The notes under the pieces: generated by a model
What the model was told of the DNA's origin: nothing
What the model saw: the letters and a program-made list of their open reading frames with translations, nothing else
Databases searched by the model: none
Part shown: positions 1 through 5,292 of the stretch, piece after piece
Layout of the letters: every line of letters starts with the position of its first letter
Numbering within the stretch: the stretch's first letter is position 1
Origin: Candidatus Bathyarchaeota archaeon
GTDB lineage: Archaea > Thermoproteota > Bathyarchaeia > Bathyarchaeales > UBA233
Assembly (NCBI GenBank): GCA_003661945.1
Contig: QMXC01000050.1
Span: 1 to 7,685 of the forward strand
Direction of reading: 5' to 3'
Length of the DNA: 7,685 bases
Program-made: the position numbers and the translations under genes

Positions 1-207
1 TACGGATGCACCATGGACGAAATTTACCAGAACATGCAGGTATTTACCGAGGGACTGCAAAGCTTCCTCGGCTCGGACGCCATCGTCGACGAGAAGGCTG
101 TCCTTTCAAGAATAGCCATAGACTTCGAGTTAGAAGTTCAGCCTGAAAGCCTCGACGCGGCCGTCAAACTTATTCAAGCACCCAAGCGAAAGCGGAGACG
201 CGTTTAG
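1..207 (+). CDS. C-terminal end of an unrecognised protein (5' partial)
   Basis: The frame is open from the left edge to a TAG at 205-207 and gives 68 residues. An ATG at 13 could be a start, but no good Shine-Dalgarno site precedes it in the 12 visible bases, so continuation from outside the window is more likely. The visible part is probably helical and acidic (motifs FTEGLQSFLGSD and FELEVQPESLDAAVKL) and ends in a strongly basic tail, PKRKRRRV, which could contact nucleic acid. I do not recognise a family. It is followed by a tandem GTTTAAC repeat and a hairpin that may end the transcript. Confidence is for a real coding region, not for any function. Confidence 0.6.
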   Translation, partial: YGCTMDEIYQNMQVFTEGLQSFLGSDAIVDEKAVLSRIAIDFELEVQPESLDAAVKLIQAPKRKRRRV

Positions 208-220
208 TTTAACGTTTAAC
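207..220. repeat. Perfect tandem 7-mer GTTTAAC x2
   Basis: GTTTAAC occurs twice back to back at 207-213 and 214-220, starting on the last base of the TAG stop codon. The function is unknown and it may be chance. Confidence 0.4.
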
Positions 221-232
221 CCCGGTTACGAT

Positions 233-262
233 AACGGCTTTTCCGCCGTTTCTGCTCTCCGT
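233..262 (+). terminator. Candidate hairpin terminator after the left-edge gene
   Basis: AACGGC (233-238) and GCCGTT (245-250) form a perfect 6-bp stem around a TTTTCC loop. Pyrimidine-rich sequence with a TTTT follows at about 251-266. It lies 25 bases after the stop codon. Archaeal termination relies mainly on T-tracts, and the tract here is interrupted, so the call is modest. Confidence 0.35.
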
Positions 263-329
263 TTTCTCACCAATCTATAAGGTAAGCCACACCGCTGAGT
301 CGCAATCCGGAAACAGCTCTGACCGCCCT

Positions 330-346
330 AAAACTTCTTCCAGAAG
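330..346 (-). terminator. Candidate weak terminator for the small minus-strand gene
   Basis: Read on the minus strand, CTTCT and AGAAG form a 5-bp stem with a GGA loop (346-334), followed directly by TTTT (333-330). It lies about 115 bases beyond the stop of the 462-740 gene. The stem and T-run are both short, so this is tentative. Confidence 0.3.
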
Positions 347-461
347 GGTTAAGACATTTAAGTTTCAGTAAACAGTCTATCTGCCTATTGTAGACTAGTG
401 CGGAGTGCTCCCCACTTTACCGGTTTTTCTCAACTTCATCCGTTGGATTCTAACATGCAGT

Positions 462-740
462 CTAATTAGTTTTTGCAGTTGCCACGTCGGGATGCTTATT
501 CACGATTGGCTTTTTCTTTATGTATCTGTATCCGCAGGAGCATTGGAATCCTACGAGTACGCCTTTATGTTGTATGCGCCACATTCTTTTTCCCTTGCAC
601 CCGCTCTGTTGTTTGTGGATTTTCCATAGAATCTGTGCTTCTTGTGGTGTTAGCGGTGCGTAGTGCTTTGCTGATGTTAGGTACCATGCGCCGTATACGG
701 CGAGGCATGTCCATACTGCGGGGACTATTATTTCAAACAT
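462..740 (-). CDS. Small membrane-anchored protein with CxC zinc-ribbon-like tail
   Basis: A 92-residue protein with an ATG start at 740. The start is supported by GGGTG at 750-746, five bases upstream. Residues 3-22 form one hydrophobic segment (FEIIVPAVWTCLAVYGAWYL), likely a membrane anchor. A short cytosolic-looking domain follows: PLTPQEAQILWKIHKQQ (helix, about 29-45), then Cys48, several basic residues, and the CSCGYRY motif with Cys67 and Cys69, then KKKP. The spaced cysteines suggest half of a zinc ribbon, with His58 or a second subunit completing the site; this is inference. It is 149 bases downstream of the GT4 gene on the same strand, but a T-tract and a TATA-like box between them suggest an independent transcript. 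A 158-codon frame on the opposite strand overlaps it and is judged a shadow. The family is not recognised and no function is claimed. Confidence 0.6.
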   Translation of the reverse strand: MFEIIVPAVWTCLAVYGAWYLTSAKHYAPLTPQEAQILWKIHKQQSGCKGKRMWRIQHKGVLVGFQCSCGYRYIKKKPIVNKHPDVATAKTN

Positions 741-745
741 TTCGG

Positions 746-750
746 CACCC
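746..750 (-). promoter_or_regulatory. Ribosome binding site of the small membrane protein gene
   Basis: GGGTG on the minus strand, five bases before the ATG at 740. It matches the archaeal anti-SD and supports this start. Confidence 0.5.
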
Positions 751-774
751 TGTATTTGTGTTGGACACGTCTAC

Positions 775-798
775 AATATGTCTCTATCGAGACATATT
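775..798. promoter_or_regulatory. Perfect 10-bp inverted repeat, probable operator
   Basis: AATATGTCTC (775-784) and GAGACATATT (789-798) are exact reverse complements separated by TATC. The dyad lies just downstream of the start site predicted from the TATA-like box at 825-832, about 35 bases before the ATG at 740. In archaea, a palindrome at this place commonly blocks RNA polymerase recruitment or progress when a repressor binds. It could instead act as an RNA hairpin in the leader, or as a terminator for + strand transcripts because TTTT ends the right arm. Confidence 0.5.
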
Positions 799-810
799 TT
801 CTAATACGAA

Positions 811-829
811 ATATCGCGTCTTACGATAT
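811..829. promoter_or_regulatory. Second dyad overlapping the TATA-like box
   Basis: ATATCG (811-816) and CGATAT (824-829) are exact reverse complements separated by seven bases. The right arm lies within the TATA-like element of the minus-strand promoter, so a bound factor could exclude TBP. Six-base arms in AT-rich DNA can occur by chance. Confidence 0.35.
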
Positions 830-840
830 AAACTTTACTC
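825..840 (-). promoter_or_regulatory. Archaeal BRE/TATA-like promoter for the small membrane protein gene
   Basis: On the minus strand, TTTATATC (832-825) is preceded by the purine-rich GTAAAG (838-833), resembling a BRE. A start site about 25 bases downstream would fall near 803 and give a leader of about 60 bases that contains the 10-bp dyad. Confidence 0.45.
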
Positions 841-846
841 AAAAAA
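841..846 (-). terminator. T-tract terminator of the GT4 cluster
   Basis: Six consecutive T on the minus strand lie about 45 bases beyond the GT4 stop at 890. T-tracts of this kind end archaeal transcripts. It sits immediately before the promoter of the next gene, which supports separate transcription units. Confidence 0.4.
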
Positions 847-889
847 CAGAATATGCCAGCTCAAACACGTATCCCGCGAGAGCACACGC

Positions 890-2095
890 TCAAGGCTTCC
901 AAGAACCACGCTGATATTCCTCGCGCACTACGCTATACAAATTCTTTAGGCGAATACTTATGCCGTTCCAGTCGTATTCCCGCAAAACCTTCCGATACGC
1001 GTTTTCTTTGAGCATCTCAGCGTAATCGGGATTCAACAGAATCCGGGTTACTCCCCAAGCCAGAGAATCCGGGTTGTTCACGTAGACCTTTACGCCTGTA
1101 CGGTCGTGTTCCACGATTTCGGATAGCCCACCCGTGTCCGAAGCCACGAGCGGCGCCTTTGAAGCCATGGCTTCGAGCGCTGTTATTCCGAAAGGCTCGT
1201 AGAGAGATGGAACTACGCAAACGTCAGCGCAGTTGTATAGACGTTTAAGCGTCCAGTCGTCGACGAAGCCGGTGAAGAGAACTTTATGCAGCAACCCCAT
1301 TGCTTGAACTCTCTTCAGAAGCGGGTCGCGCATGTAGCCGTCTCCTACAATGACGAATTTTGCGTTAACCTTGCTCAGAATTTTCGGAGCCGCCTCGATT
1401 AGAACTTGAGCGCCCTTCTCGTATACGAGTCGTCCGACGAAGAGAACGAGTTTTTCTTCAGGTAGAGCATATTTCCGCCGAAACTCTTCCTTGTTGAAGT
1501 TTATTTGGAAATCAGCTGCGTTTACGCCGTTCGGAATCATGATGAGCTTGTCGCTGGGAACTCCGAAAACCCAAGCCACGTGGGAAACCATGTAATTGCT
1601 GCAACAGACGACTTTCCAAGCCTCGTAAGTAAGCCATCTTTCAGTCTCGTGAATCATCCGTTCATAGTCCGTGTGAATCCCGTTTCTCCGCCCAAACTCG
1701 GTTGAATGAATCGTGGCGACCAGTGGAATTCGAAACACGTGCTTTAATCCAATTGTGGCGCTTGCGACGAGCCAATCGTGAGCATGTAATATGTCCACTT
1801 CGCCGTCAAGGTTGCGGATAAGCTCTGCAGCCTCCTTACGCATGTTCATGTTCATAAGATAAATCCACGTGGCAAAATCTGGAGCCGGGTTCTTGTAAGA
1901 ATCCACCCGTAAAACGTGAACCCCGTCCACAACTTCGCGGGAAGGAGCTCCGGGAAAATCGCACGTTACCACATATATTTCAACGCCGTTTTTAGCTAGG
2001 TTTTTCGACACATAATAAACGTGGGGGGAGATTCCGCCTACTACTCTAGGGGGGTATTCCCAAGAAAACATCAACACTCGAAGCTTATAGTTCAT
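890..2095 (-). CDS. GT4-family glycosyltransferase (glycogen synthase-like)
   Basis: A complete retaining GT-B enzyme of 401 residues that should transfer a sugar from a nucleotide sugar to a glucan or other acceptor in the cytosol. The N-terminal Rossmann domain (about 1-190) starts with SWEYPPRVVGG (11-21) and contains HAHDW (104-108) and the conserved His130 in TIHSTEFGR. The C-terminal domain (about 214-370) has VGR and Lys227 (donor phosphate contacts) and the E-x7-E motif EPFGITALE (Glu300, Glu308), followed by TGGLSEIV. A C-terminal helix with Trp376 should cross back to the N domain. I chose the ATG at 2095 because family homology begins there and its ATGA overlaps the preceding gene's TGA. 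An earlier in-frame start at 2167 only adds sequence overlapping that gene. Donor and product cannot be read from sequence: glycogen/starch synthase-like activity is one option, lipid or compatible-solute glycosylation another. Confidence 0.9.
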   Translation of the reverse strand: MNYKLRVLMFSWEYPPRVVGGISPHVYYVSKNLAKNGVEIYVVTCDFPGAPSREVVDGVHVLRVDSYKNPAPDFATWIYLMNMNMRKEAAELIRNLDGEVDILHAHDWLVASATIGLKHVFRIPLVATIHSTEFGRRNGIHTDYERMIHETERWLTYEAWKVVCCSNYMVSHVAWVFGVPSDKLIMIPNGVNAADFQINFNKEEFRRKYALPEEKLVLFVGRLVYEKGAQVLIEAAPKILSKVNAKFVIVGDGYMRDPLLKRVQAMGLLHKVLFTGFVDDWTLKRLYNCADVCVVPSLYEPFGITALEAMASKAPLVASDTGGLSEIVEHDRTGVKVYVNNPDSLAWGVTRILLNPDYAEMLKENAYRKVLREYDWNGISIRLKNLYSVVREEYQRGSWKP

Positions 2096-2733
2096 GGCTG
2101 GCTTCCCCCAGCTGAAAGCTGAGAACCCACAGCGTCGCGGTACACCTCTAAAATTCTGTCCATCCAACCTTCGGCTTCGGGTTCAACCACGACAATTTTA
2201 TTTGCTGGAACATTGTACAGGCGGATTACCTCGTTTTTCATCCATTCGGATTTTACAACGACCTTGTGGCTCTCAAAGGTTCCGAGCCACTCGATGCTTT
2301 TTATCGACAGGTTAAAAGGCGAATTCGCGCCGTGTGAACGGTGCTCTTCAAGGCTATCAACGGAATAAACAAAGGGTAGGTTAAACGCCTTTTTTAGAGT
2401 CACAGCGGCAGGTATGAAATGCCAGTCCTGCACGTCTATGAGGTCTATCTGCTTTTCAGAATCGTAGTAGGTGTCTGCTGCTACGCGTTCAACTTCTTGG
2501 TTTAACGTTAAAACCCAAGTGAGCACGCCTATGTGAGTTCGAACCGGGTTGGAGACCCGACACGTGATTACGCCGTTTTGTTCCTTTCGGCATCCGGTTA
2601 AGTAGTCGTGGAAAGTAACAACGTAGACATCTACTCCTCGTCTAACGAGTTTTGTCGCCAAACGCTGCACATAATGTGCGAGTTTGCCCACGACTCTAGG
2701 CGGATATTCCCAGGAAAAAATTATTGCACGCAA
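2092..2733 (-). CDS. Half-length GT-B protein: N-terminal domain only, likely pseudoenzyme
   Basis: A 213-residue paralogue of the following GT4 protein. Residues 1-184 match its N-terminal Rossmann domain: SWEYPPRVVG (7-16) is identical, and IDLIDVQDW aligns with VDILHAHDW. The whole donor-binding C-terminal domain, with its E-x7-E motif, is absent. The last 25 residues (EGWMDRILEVYRDAV) resemble the C-terminal crossover helix of GT-B enzymes, as if the middle were deleted in frame, although the Trp-Tyr spacing is three residues shorter. Key residues are changed: the second Gly of VGG is Lys17, HAHDW is DVQDW, and the active-site His is Asp126. The start is TTG at 2733 with GTGA seven bases upstream; homology begins there. 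It is 10 bases after the wHTH gene and overlaps the GT4 gene by ATGA, so the two proteins are probably made together. A regulatory or scaffolding partner role is inference. Confidence 0.85.
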   Translation of the reverse strand: MRAIIFSWEYPPRVVGKLAHYVQRLATKLVRRGVDVYVVTFHDYLTGCRKEQNGVITCRVSNPVRTHIGVLTWVLTLNQEVERVAADTYYDSEKQIDLIDVQDWHFIPAAVTLKKAFNLPFVYSVDSLEEHRSHGANSPFNLSIKSIEWLGTFESHKVVVKSEWMKNEVIRLYNVPANKIVVVEPEAEGWMDRILEVYRDAVGSQLSAGGSQP

Positions 2734-2743
2734 GGCTTTTCAC

Positions 2744-2995
2744 TTACGTGAAAATTGAGCACACTTTTATTATCCCCGTGCCCGTCAAGTAATACCGCTT
2801 CTTTCCTTCGCTGTCAACAAAGCTTTTGGTATACCCTTCCGCCTCGCAGCTGCTTAGGATACCTTCAACCTCTTCTATGTTTATCTGGAAAACTTGCGCT
2901 AGCTCTTCGCTTCTTCTCGCTAGCTCCGGAGCCGTCGCGCATAAGTTATGAAGCGTTTGTAGAAGCTTCTCCCGAAGCGGAACATCTTCTCTCAA
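2744..2995 (-). CDS. Small winged-helix DNA-binding protein
   Basis: An 83-residue protein with the pattern of a winged helix-turn-helix. Helices lie at about 7-19, 28-36 (RSEELAQVF) and 40-53 (NIEEVEGILSSCEAEG), followed by a wing with two strands (KSFVDSEGKKRYYLT, about 57-71) and a short C-terminal strand. It has no ligand-binding domain, so it may be a compact regulator or a single-domain DNA-binding subunit. The start is TTG at 2995: an in-frame TAA precedes it directly, and GGTGAT lies at 3004-2999. It is the first gene of the minus-strand cluster, 10 bases ahead of the half-length glycosyltransferase. That position suggests, without proving, control of the cluster and of the divergent promoter beside it. 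A similar fold occurs in many small archaeal proteins, so the exact family is open. Confidence 0.75.
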   Translation of the reverse strand: MREDVPLREKLLQTLHNLCATAPELARRSEELAQVFQINIEEVEGILSSCEAEGYTKSFVDSEGKKRYYLTGTGIIKVCSIFT

Positions 2996-2998
2996 TTA

Positions 2999-3004
2999 AT
3001 CACC
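2999..3004 (-). promoter_or_regulatory. Shine-Dalgarno GGTGAT that fixes a TTG start
   Basis: GGTGAT on the minus strand is followed by TAA and then the TTG at 2995. The in-frame TAA excludes any longer wHTH protein. Confidence 0.6.
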
Positions 3005-3040
3005 ACGCATGGATGGCGCTCTATCCTATTTTTGCTCTTC

Positions 3041-3075
3041 GGTAATAAAACTGTTAAGTCTTTCAGTCTAACTGT
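3041..3075 (-). promoter_or_regulatory. Promoter of the wHTH-glycosyltransferase cluster, with imperfect dyad
   Basis: A TATA-like TTTTATTA lies on the minus strand at 3050-3043. A start site about 25 bases downstream would leave a leader of roughly 25 bases. Next to it, ACTGTTA (3050-3056) and TAACTGT (3069-3075) form an imperfect inverted repeat matching at six of seven positions with 12 bases between. It is a candidate site for the wHTH protein or another factor. Confidence 0.35.
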
Positions 3076-3096
3076 ATGTTCAATTCCGATTCAGAA

Positions 3097-3112
3097 TTCA
3101 TAATATATTTAT
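3097..3112 (+). promoter_or_regulatory. TATA-like promoter of the NucS-like gene
   Basis: An AT-rich TATA-like element (TAATATATTTAT, 3101-3112) lies about 40 bases before the ATG at 3153. It would place the start site near 3130 with a leader of about 20 bases. It shares the 157-base intergenic region with the divergent cluster promoter. Confidence 0.45.
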
Positions 3113-3152
3113 CGCCTCATCGTCATTTTTAAACCACAAAAGGGTGGAACAA

Positions 3153-3929
3153 ATGTCTATTGAGAAAATAAAAATCGAAAGCAAGCCTGAACTAGAAAAG
3201 ATAATCCTAGAAGAGCTTGGACACATCGAGAAAGGCTTAACGGTGATCTGCAATAATGTGCCGATAAATGACAAAACAACGCTTGACGTTTTATGCCACG
3301 ACGAAAATGGACAGCTTGTCGTAATGCAGATAGCCGTCGACGAAGACGACGACATACTGCTTCAAGGTCTCCAAAGCCTAAACCACATCAACAACTTCAA
3401 ATCCATGCTGAAAGTAACCTACGCGAAGCACAAAATCGACGACAAGGCAATGCCGCGGCTCATACTCGTGGCACCAAGCTTCTCGGAAACAGTGCGCAAC
3501 GCCGTAAAAAACATGCAGGGAATGCAAATAGACCTCTACGAATGGGAATACCTCAAGATCGGAGATCGTAAAGGTCTCCGCATCCAACCTATTTTTGCCC
3601 CACCGAAAAAGTGGGTAAAAAAGCCTGAACCAGAGAAGAAAACAGAGCCTAAAGAAAAACCGAAAGTTCCTAAGACCGTGGAAAAACCAGAAAAACCCGA
3701 GAAAAAACCGGAAGTGAAAAAGAAGACTCCCCCGCCGGAGCCAAAACCAGAGCCGAAGCCCGAACCTGAGCAGAAAGCCGAGAAGAAAGAAGAACCTTGG
3801 ATTATTCCTCCGCCTAAACCAGCGAAACCCGAAGAACCAAAGGAAAAACCAGAAAAACCGAAAGAGAAAGAACAGCCAAAAGAATCTCCGAAGAAGGAAA
3901 AACCTAAGAAGAAACTGAAGCTTTTCTAG
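3153..3929 (+). CDS. Degenerate PD-(D/E)XK/NucS-like protein with a Lys/Glu/Pro tail
   Basis: 258 residues from the ATG at 3153, which has GGTGG five bases upstream; an in-frame GTG at 3144 overlaps that site. Residues 11-135 resemble the nuclease domain of the NucS/DUF91 type: a leading helix (ELEKIILEELGHIEKGL), TTLDVLCHDENGQLVVMQI with Asp45 in the metal-binding position, a LLQGLQSLNHI helix, and PRLILVAPSF. The usual E-x-K after the central strand is Gln59-Ile-Ala61, so standard metal-dependent cleavage is unlikely. From about 151 to the end the chain is a low-complexity tail of Lys, Glu and Pro with PEPKPEP-type repeats, interrupted by PWIIPPPKP and ending KKKLKLF. It should be disordered and could bind nucleic acid or a partner. 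The family call rests on pattern similarity only. The next gene, a GT4 enzyme, starts 31 bases downstream. Confidence 0.75.
   Translation: MSIEKIKIESKPELEKIILEELGHIEKGLTVICNNVPINDKTTLDVLCHDENGQLVVMQIAVDEDDDILLQGLQSLNHINNFKSMLKVTYAKHKIDDKAMPRLILVAPSFSETVRNAVKNMQGMQIDLYEWEYLKIGDRKGLRIQPIFAPPKKWVKKPEPEKKTEPKEKPKVPKTVEKPEKPEKKPEVKKKTPPPEPKPEPKPEPEQKAEKKEEPWIIPPPKPAKPEEPKEKPEKPKEKEQPKESPKKEKPKKKLKLF
3600..3926 (+). repeat. Low-complexity A/purine-rich tract encoding the K/E/P tail
   Basis: About 325 bases encode imperfect repeats of Lys-Pro, Glu-Pro and Pro-Glu-Lys units. The + strand is strikingly rich in A, with C supplied mainly by proline codons. Such tracts can change length by slippage. Confidence 0.6.
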
Positions 3930-3934
3930 CCGTA

Positions 3935-3948
3935 TTTTCTTCTTTTTT
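3935..3948 (+). terminator. T-rich tract between the NucS-like and GT4 genes
   Basis: TTTTCTTCTTTTTT begins six bases after the TAG and ends at the Shine-Dalgarno site of the next gene. It matches the archaeal T-tract terminator style, so part of the transcripts may stop here, or the next gene may use another promoter. Confidence 0.4.
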
Positions 3949-3953
3949 GGTGA
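3949..3953 (+). promoter_or_regulatory. Shine-Dalgarno GGTGA for the TTG start at 3961
   Basis: GGTGA is seven bases before the TTG. Homology to GT4 enzymes begins exactly at this codon, and no nearby in-frame ATG fits. Confidence 0.6.
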
Positions 3954-3960
3954 GCCTCAT

Positions 3961-5265
3961 TTGCGGATAGGGTTTTTCGTTTGGGAGTATCCTCCCGCCA
4001 TGGTAGGTGGGCTAGGCACCTACGCAGAGTACATAACCCGGGAGTTCATATCGCTGGGACAGGACGTTACCGTTTTCACGCTTAACCCGGGGAACCTTAA
4101 AACAAGAGAGGTCATCAAAGGCGTTGAAATTCACAGACCTTTAATCGCTGATGCTAGCAACGTTTTCCCCATGTTTGTCATAGACGACCTTAAACGTTGG
4201 GGCACCAACATTCGGCTTTTCAACGACATATTCATTTATAACATCCTAAGCGCGACCAAATTCATTAACGGGATAATGCGCAAAGAGAAATGTCATTTCG
4301 ACGTAGTATGCGTTCACGACTGGCTAAGCAGCATAGCTGGAATAATCACGAAGAACGAGACGGAAGTACCCGTAGCTTTTCACGTGCACAGCACGGAATG
4401 GGGAAGAAGCGGAGGAAAAGGCTCACAGGTTGTTTCTCACTTGGAGTGGGCTATGGGACAAGCGGCGGACCGCATCGTAACCGTTAGCCACGCCATGAGG
4501 GAAGACTTGACGCGGCACGGGTGGCCTAGAAGCAAGATAAGCGTCGTGTGGAACGGAGTTGACCCTGAAAGGTATAACCCGGACAGTTGCAATCCGAAGG
4601 ATGTGGAGAAGATTCGGGACAAATATGGGGTTCGACCAGACGAGCGTATGGTCTTGTTTCTGGGAAGGCTCACGTGGGTTAAAGGTGTCCGAAACCTTGT
4701 TCAAGCTATGCCATTGGTTTTAAAGGAATACCCAAAAACGAAACTGGTTATTCTTGGAAAAGGTGAAGAACAACGCGATGTGGTTGAAACCGCTGCTAGG
4801 CTAGGTGTTGAAAGCAACGTTCGATGTTGCTTCGAGTTTGTTCCAGAAGAGGAACGCATACTGCACTATGCTGCGGCAGACTTGTGCGTTTTCCCATCAA
4901 TCTATGAACCTTTCGGCATAGTAAGCCTTGAAGCCATGTCCATGGCAAAACCGATAGTTGTAGGCGCCAAGGGCGTTGTTGGATTCAAGGAACAAGTAAT
5001 CTCTTCGGGACCGGAACAAAACGGAGTGCACATAGACGGAAACAGCCCCGAAGACATAGCTTGGGGCATAAAACTCGTTCTAAGCGACATGGACCGCGCC
5101 AAAAAGTGGGGTGAAAACGGAAGGCGAAGAGTGTTGCAGTATTTCACTTGGCGGAAGGCAGCAGAACAGACGCTTCAAATCTACAAAACAATGCAGCAAA
5201 AAGAAGAAAACGAAAACGCTGCTTGTTTGAAAATGGATTTGAAGGAAAGCCTTGTTAGAATATAA
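3961..5265 (+). CDS. GT4-family glycosyltransferase (glycogen synthase-like), second copy
   Basis: A complete GT-B enzyme of 434 residues with a TTG start. The N-terminal domain holds VWEYPPAMVGGLG (7-19), VHDW (118-121) and HVHSTEWGR with His143. The C-terminal domain holds LGRLTWVKG (234-242; Arg236 and Lys241 for donor phosphates) and EPFGIVSLE (Glu316, Glu324; the E-x7-E motif). The glycine-rich GLSE loop of the other copy is replaced by AKGVVGFKEQV, so donor or acceptor use may differ. A C-terminal helix with Trp397 is present, then a polar extension (about 412-434) not seen in the other copy. It shares WEYPP and overall order with the minus-strand GT4 but is clearly diverged, so it is not a recent duplicate. 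It is 31 bases after the NucS-like gene and ends 27 bases from the convergent PGK stop. The likely role is cytosolic alpha-glucan synthesis or a related transfer; the substrate is not decidable here. Confidence 0.9.
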   Translation: MRIGFFVWEYPPAMVGGLGTYAEYITREFISLGQDVTVFTLNPGNLKTREVIKGVEIHRPLIADASNVFPMFVIDDLKRWGTNIRLFNDIFIYNILSATKFINGIMRKEKCHFDVVCVHDWLSSIAGIITKNETEVPVAFHVHSTEWGRSGGKGSQVVSHLEWAMGQAADRIVTVSHAMREDLTRHGWPRSKISVVWNGVDPERYNPDSCNPKDVEKIRDKYGVRPDERMVLFLGRLTWVKGVRNLVQAMPLVLKEYPKTKLVILGKGEEQRDVVETAARLGVESNVRCCFEFVPEEERILHYAAADLCVFPSIYEPFGIVSLEAMSMAKPIVVGAKGVVGFKEQVISSGPEQNGVHIDGNSPEDIAWGIKLVLSDMDRAKKWGENGRRRVLQYFTWRKAAEQTLQIYKTMQQKEENENAACLKMDLKESLVRI

Positions 5266-5281
5266 AAAGGGAAAGGAAAGT
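5264..5281 (-). terminator. Pyrimidine/T-tract terminator after PGK
   Basis: On the minus strand, beyond the PGK stop, the sequence is CTTTCCTTTCCCTTTTTA, ending in five T. It lies in the 27-base gap between convergent stops and reaches the last codon of the GT4 gene. It probably ends the GAPDH-PGK transcript. Confidence 0.45.
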
Positions 5282-5292
5282 TAGGAACGCGG

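Larger units (their letters stand above)
208..461. other. Intergenic region between two convergent genes
   Basis: These 254 bases lie between the + strand gene ending at 207 and the minus-strand gene ending at 462. Apart from the hairpins listed separately, I see no convincing coding frame, tRNA, or box C/D pair. A further 6-bp inverted repeat, AGTCTA (374-379) / TAGACT (391-396), has an 11-base loop. The heptamer CAGTCTA at 373-379 recurs at 458-464. Confidence 0.5.

Noticed and set aside
208..461. tRNA, box C/D RNA or CRISPR array in the gene-free left region
   Set aside because: I found no T-loop signature, no RUGAUGA/CUGA pair and no regularly spaced repeats, only short hairpins and a tandem 7-mer.
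473..949. A 158-codon open frame on the + strand
   Set aside because: It lies antisense to the 462-740 gene and the end of the GT4 gene. It has no family-like pattern, and its Arg/Leu/Cys-rich composition is typical of an antisense shadow.
2092..2095. Half-length GT as a frameshifted pseudogene of one larger enzyme
   Set aside because: No remnant of a C-terminal domain exists in any frame after it. The next gene begins at once with its own complete N-terminal domain.
2096..2167. A 24-residue N-terminal extension of the GT4 gene
   Set aside because: It would overlap the half-length GT gene, shows no GT4 similarity, and the ATGA junction at 2095-2092 gives a better start.
3144..3152. GTG start for the NucS-like gene
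   Set aside because: The GTG is part of the Shine-Dalgarno sequence of the ATG at 3153.
3909..3926. C-terminal KKKLKLF as a PCNA-interacting peptide
   Set aside because: It lacks the leading Gln and the paired aromatic residues of the motif, and the run fits the basic tail.
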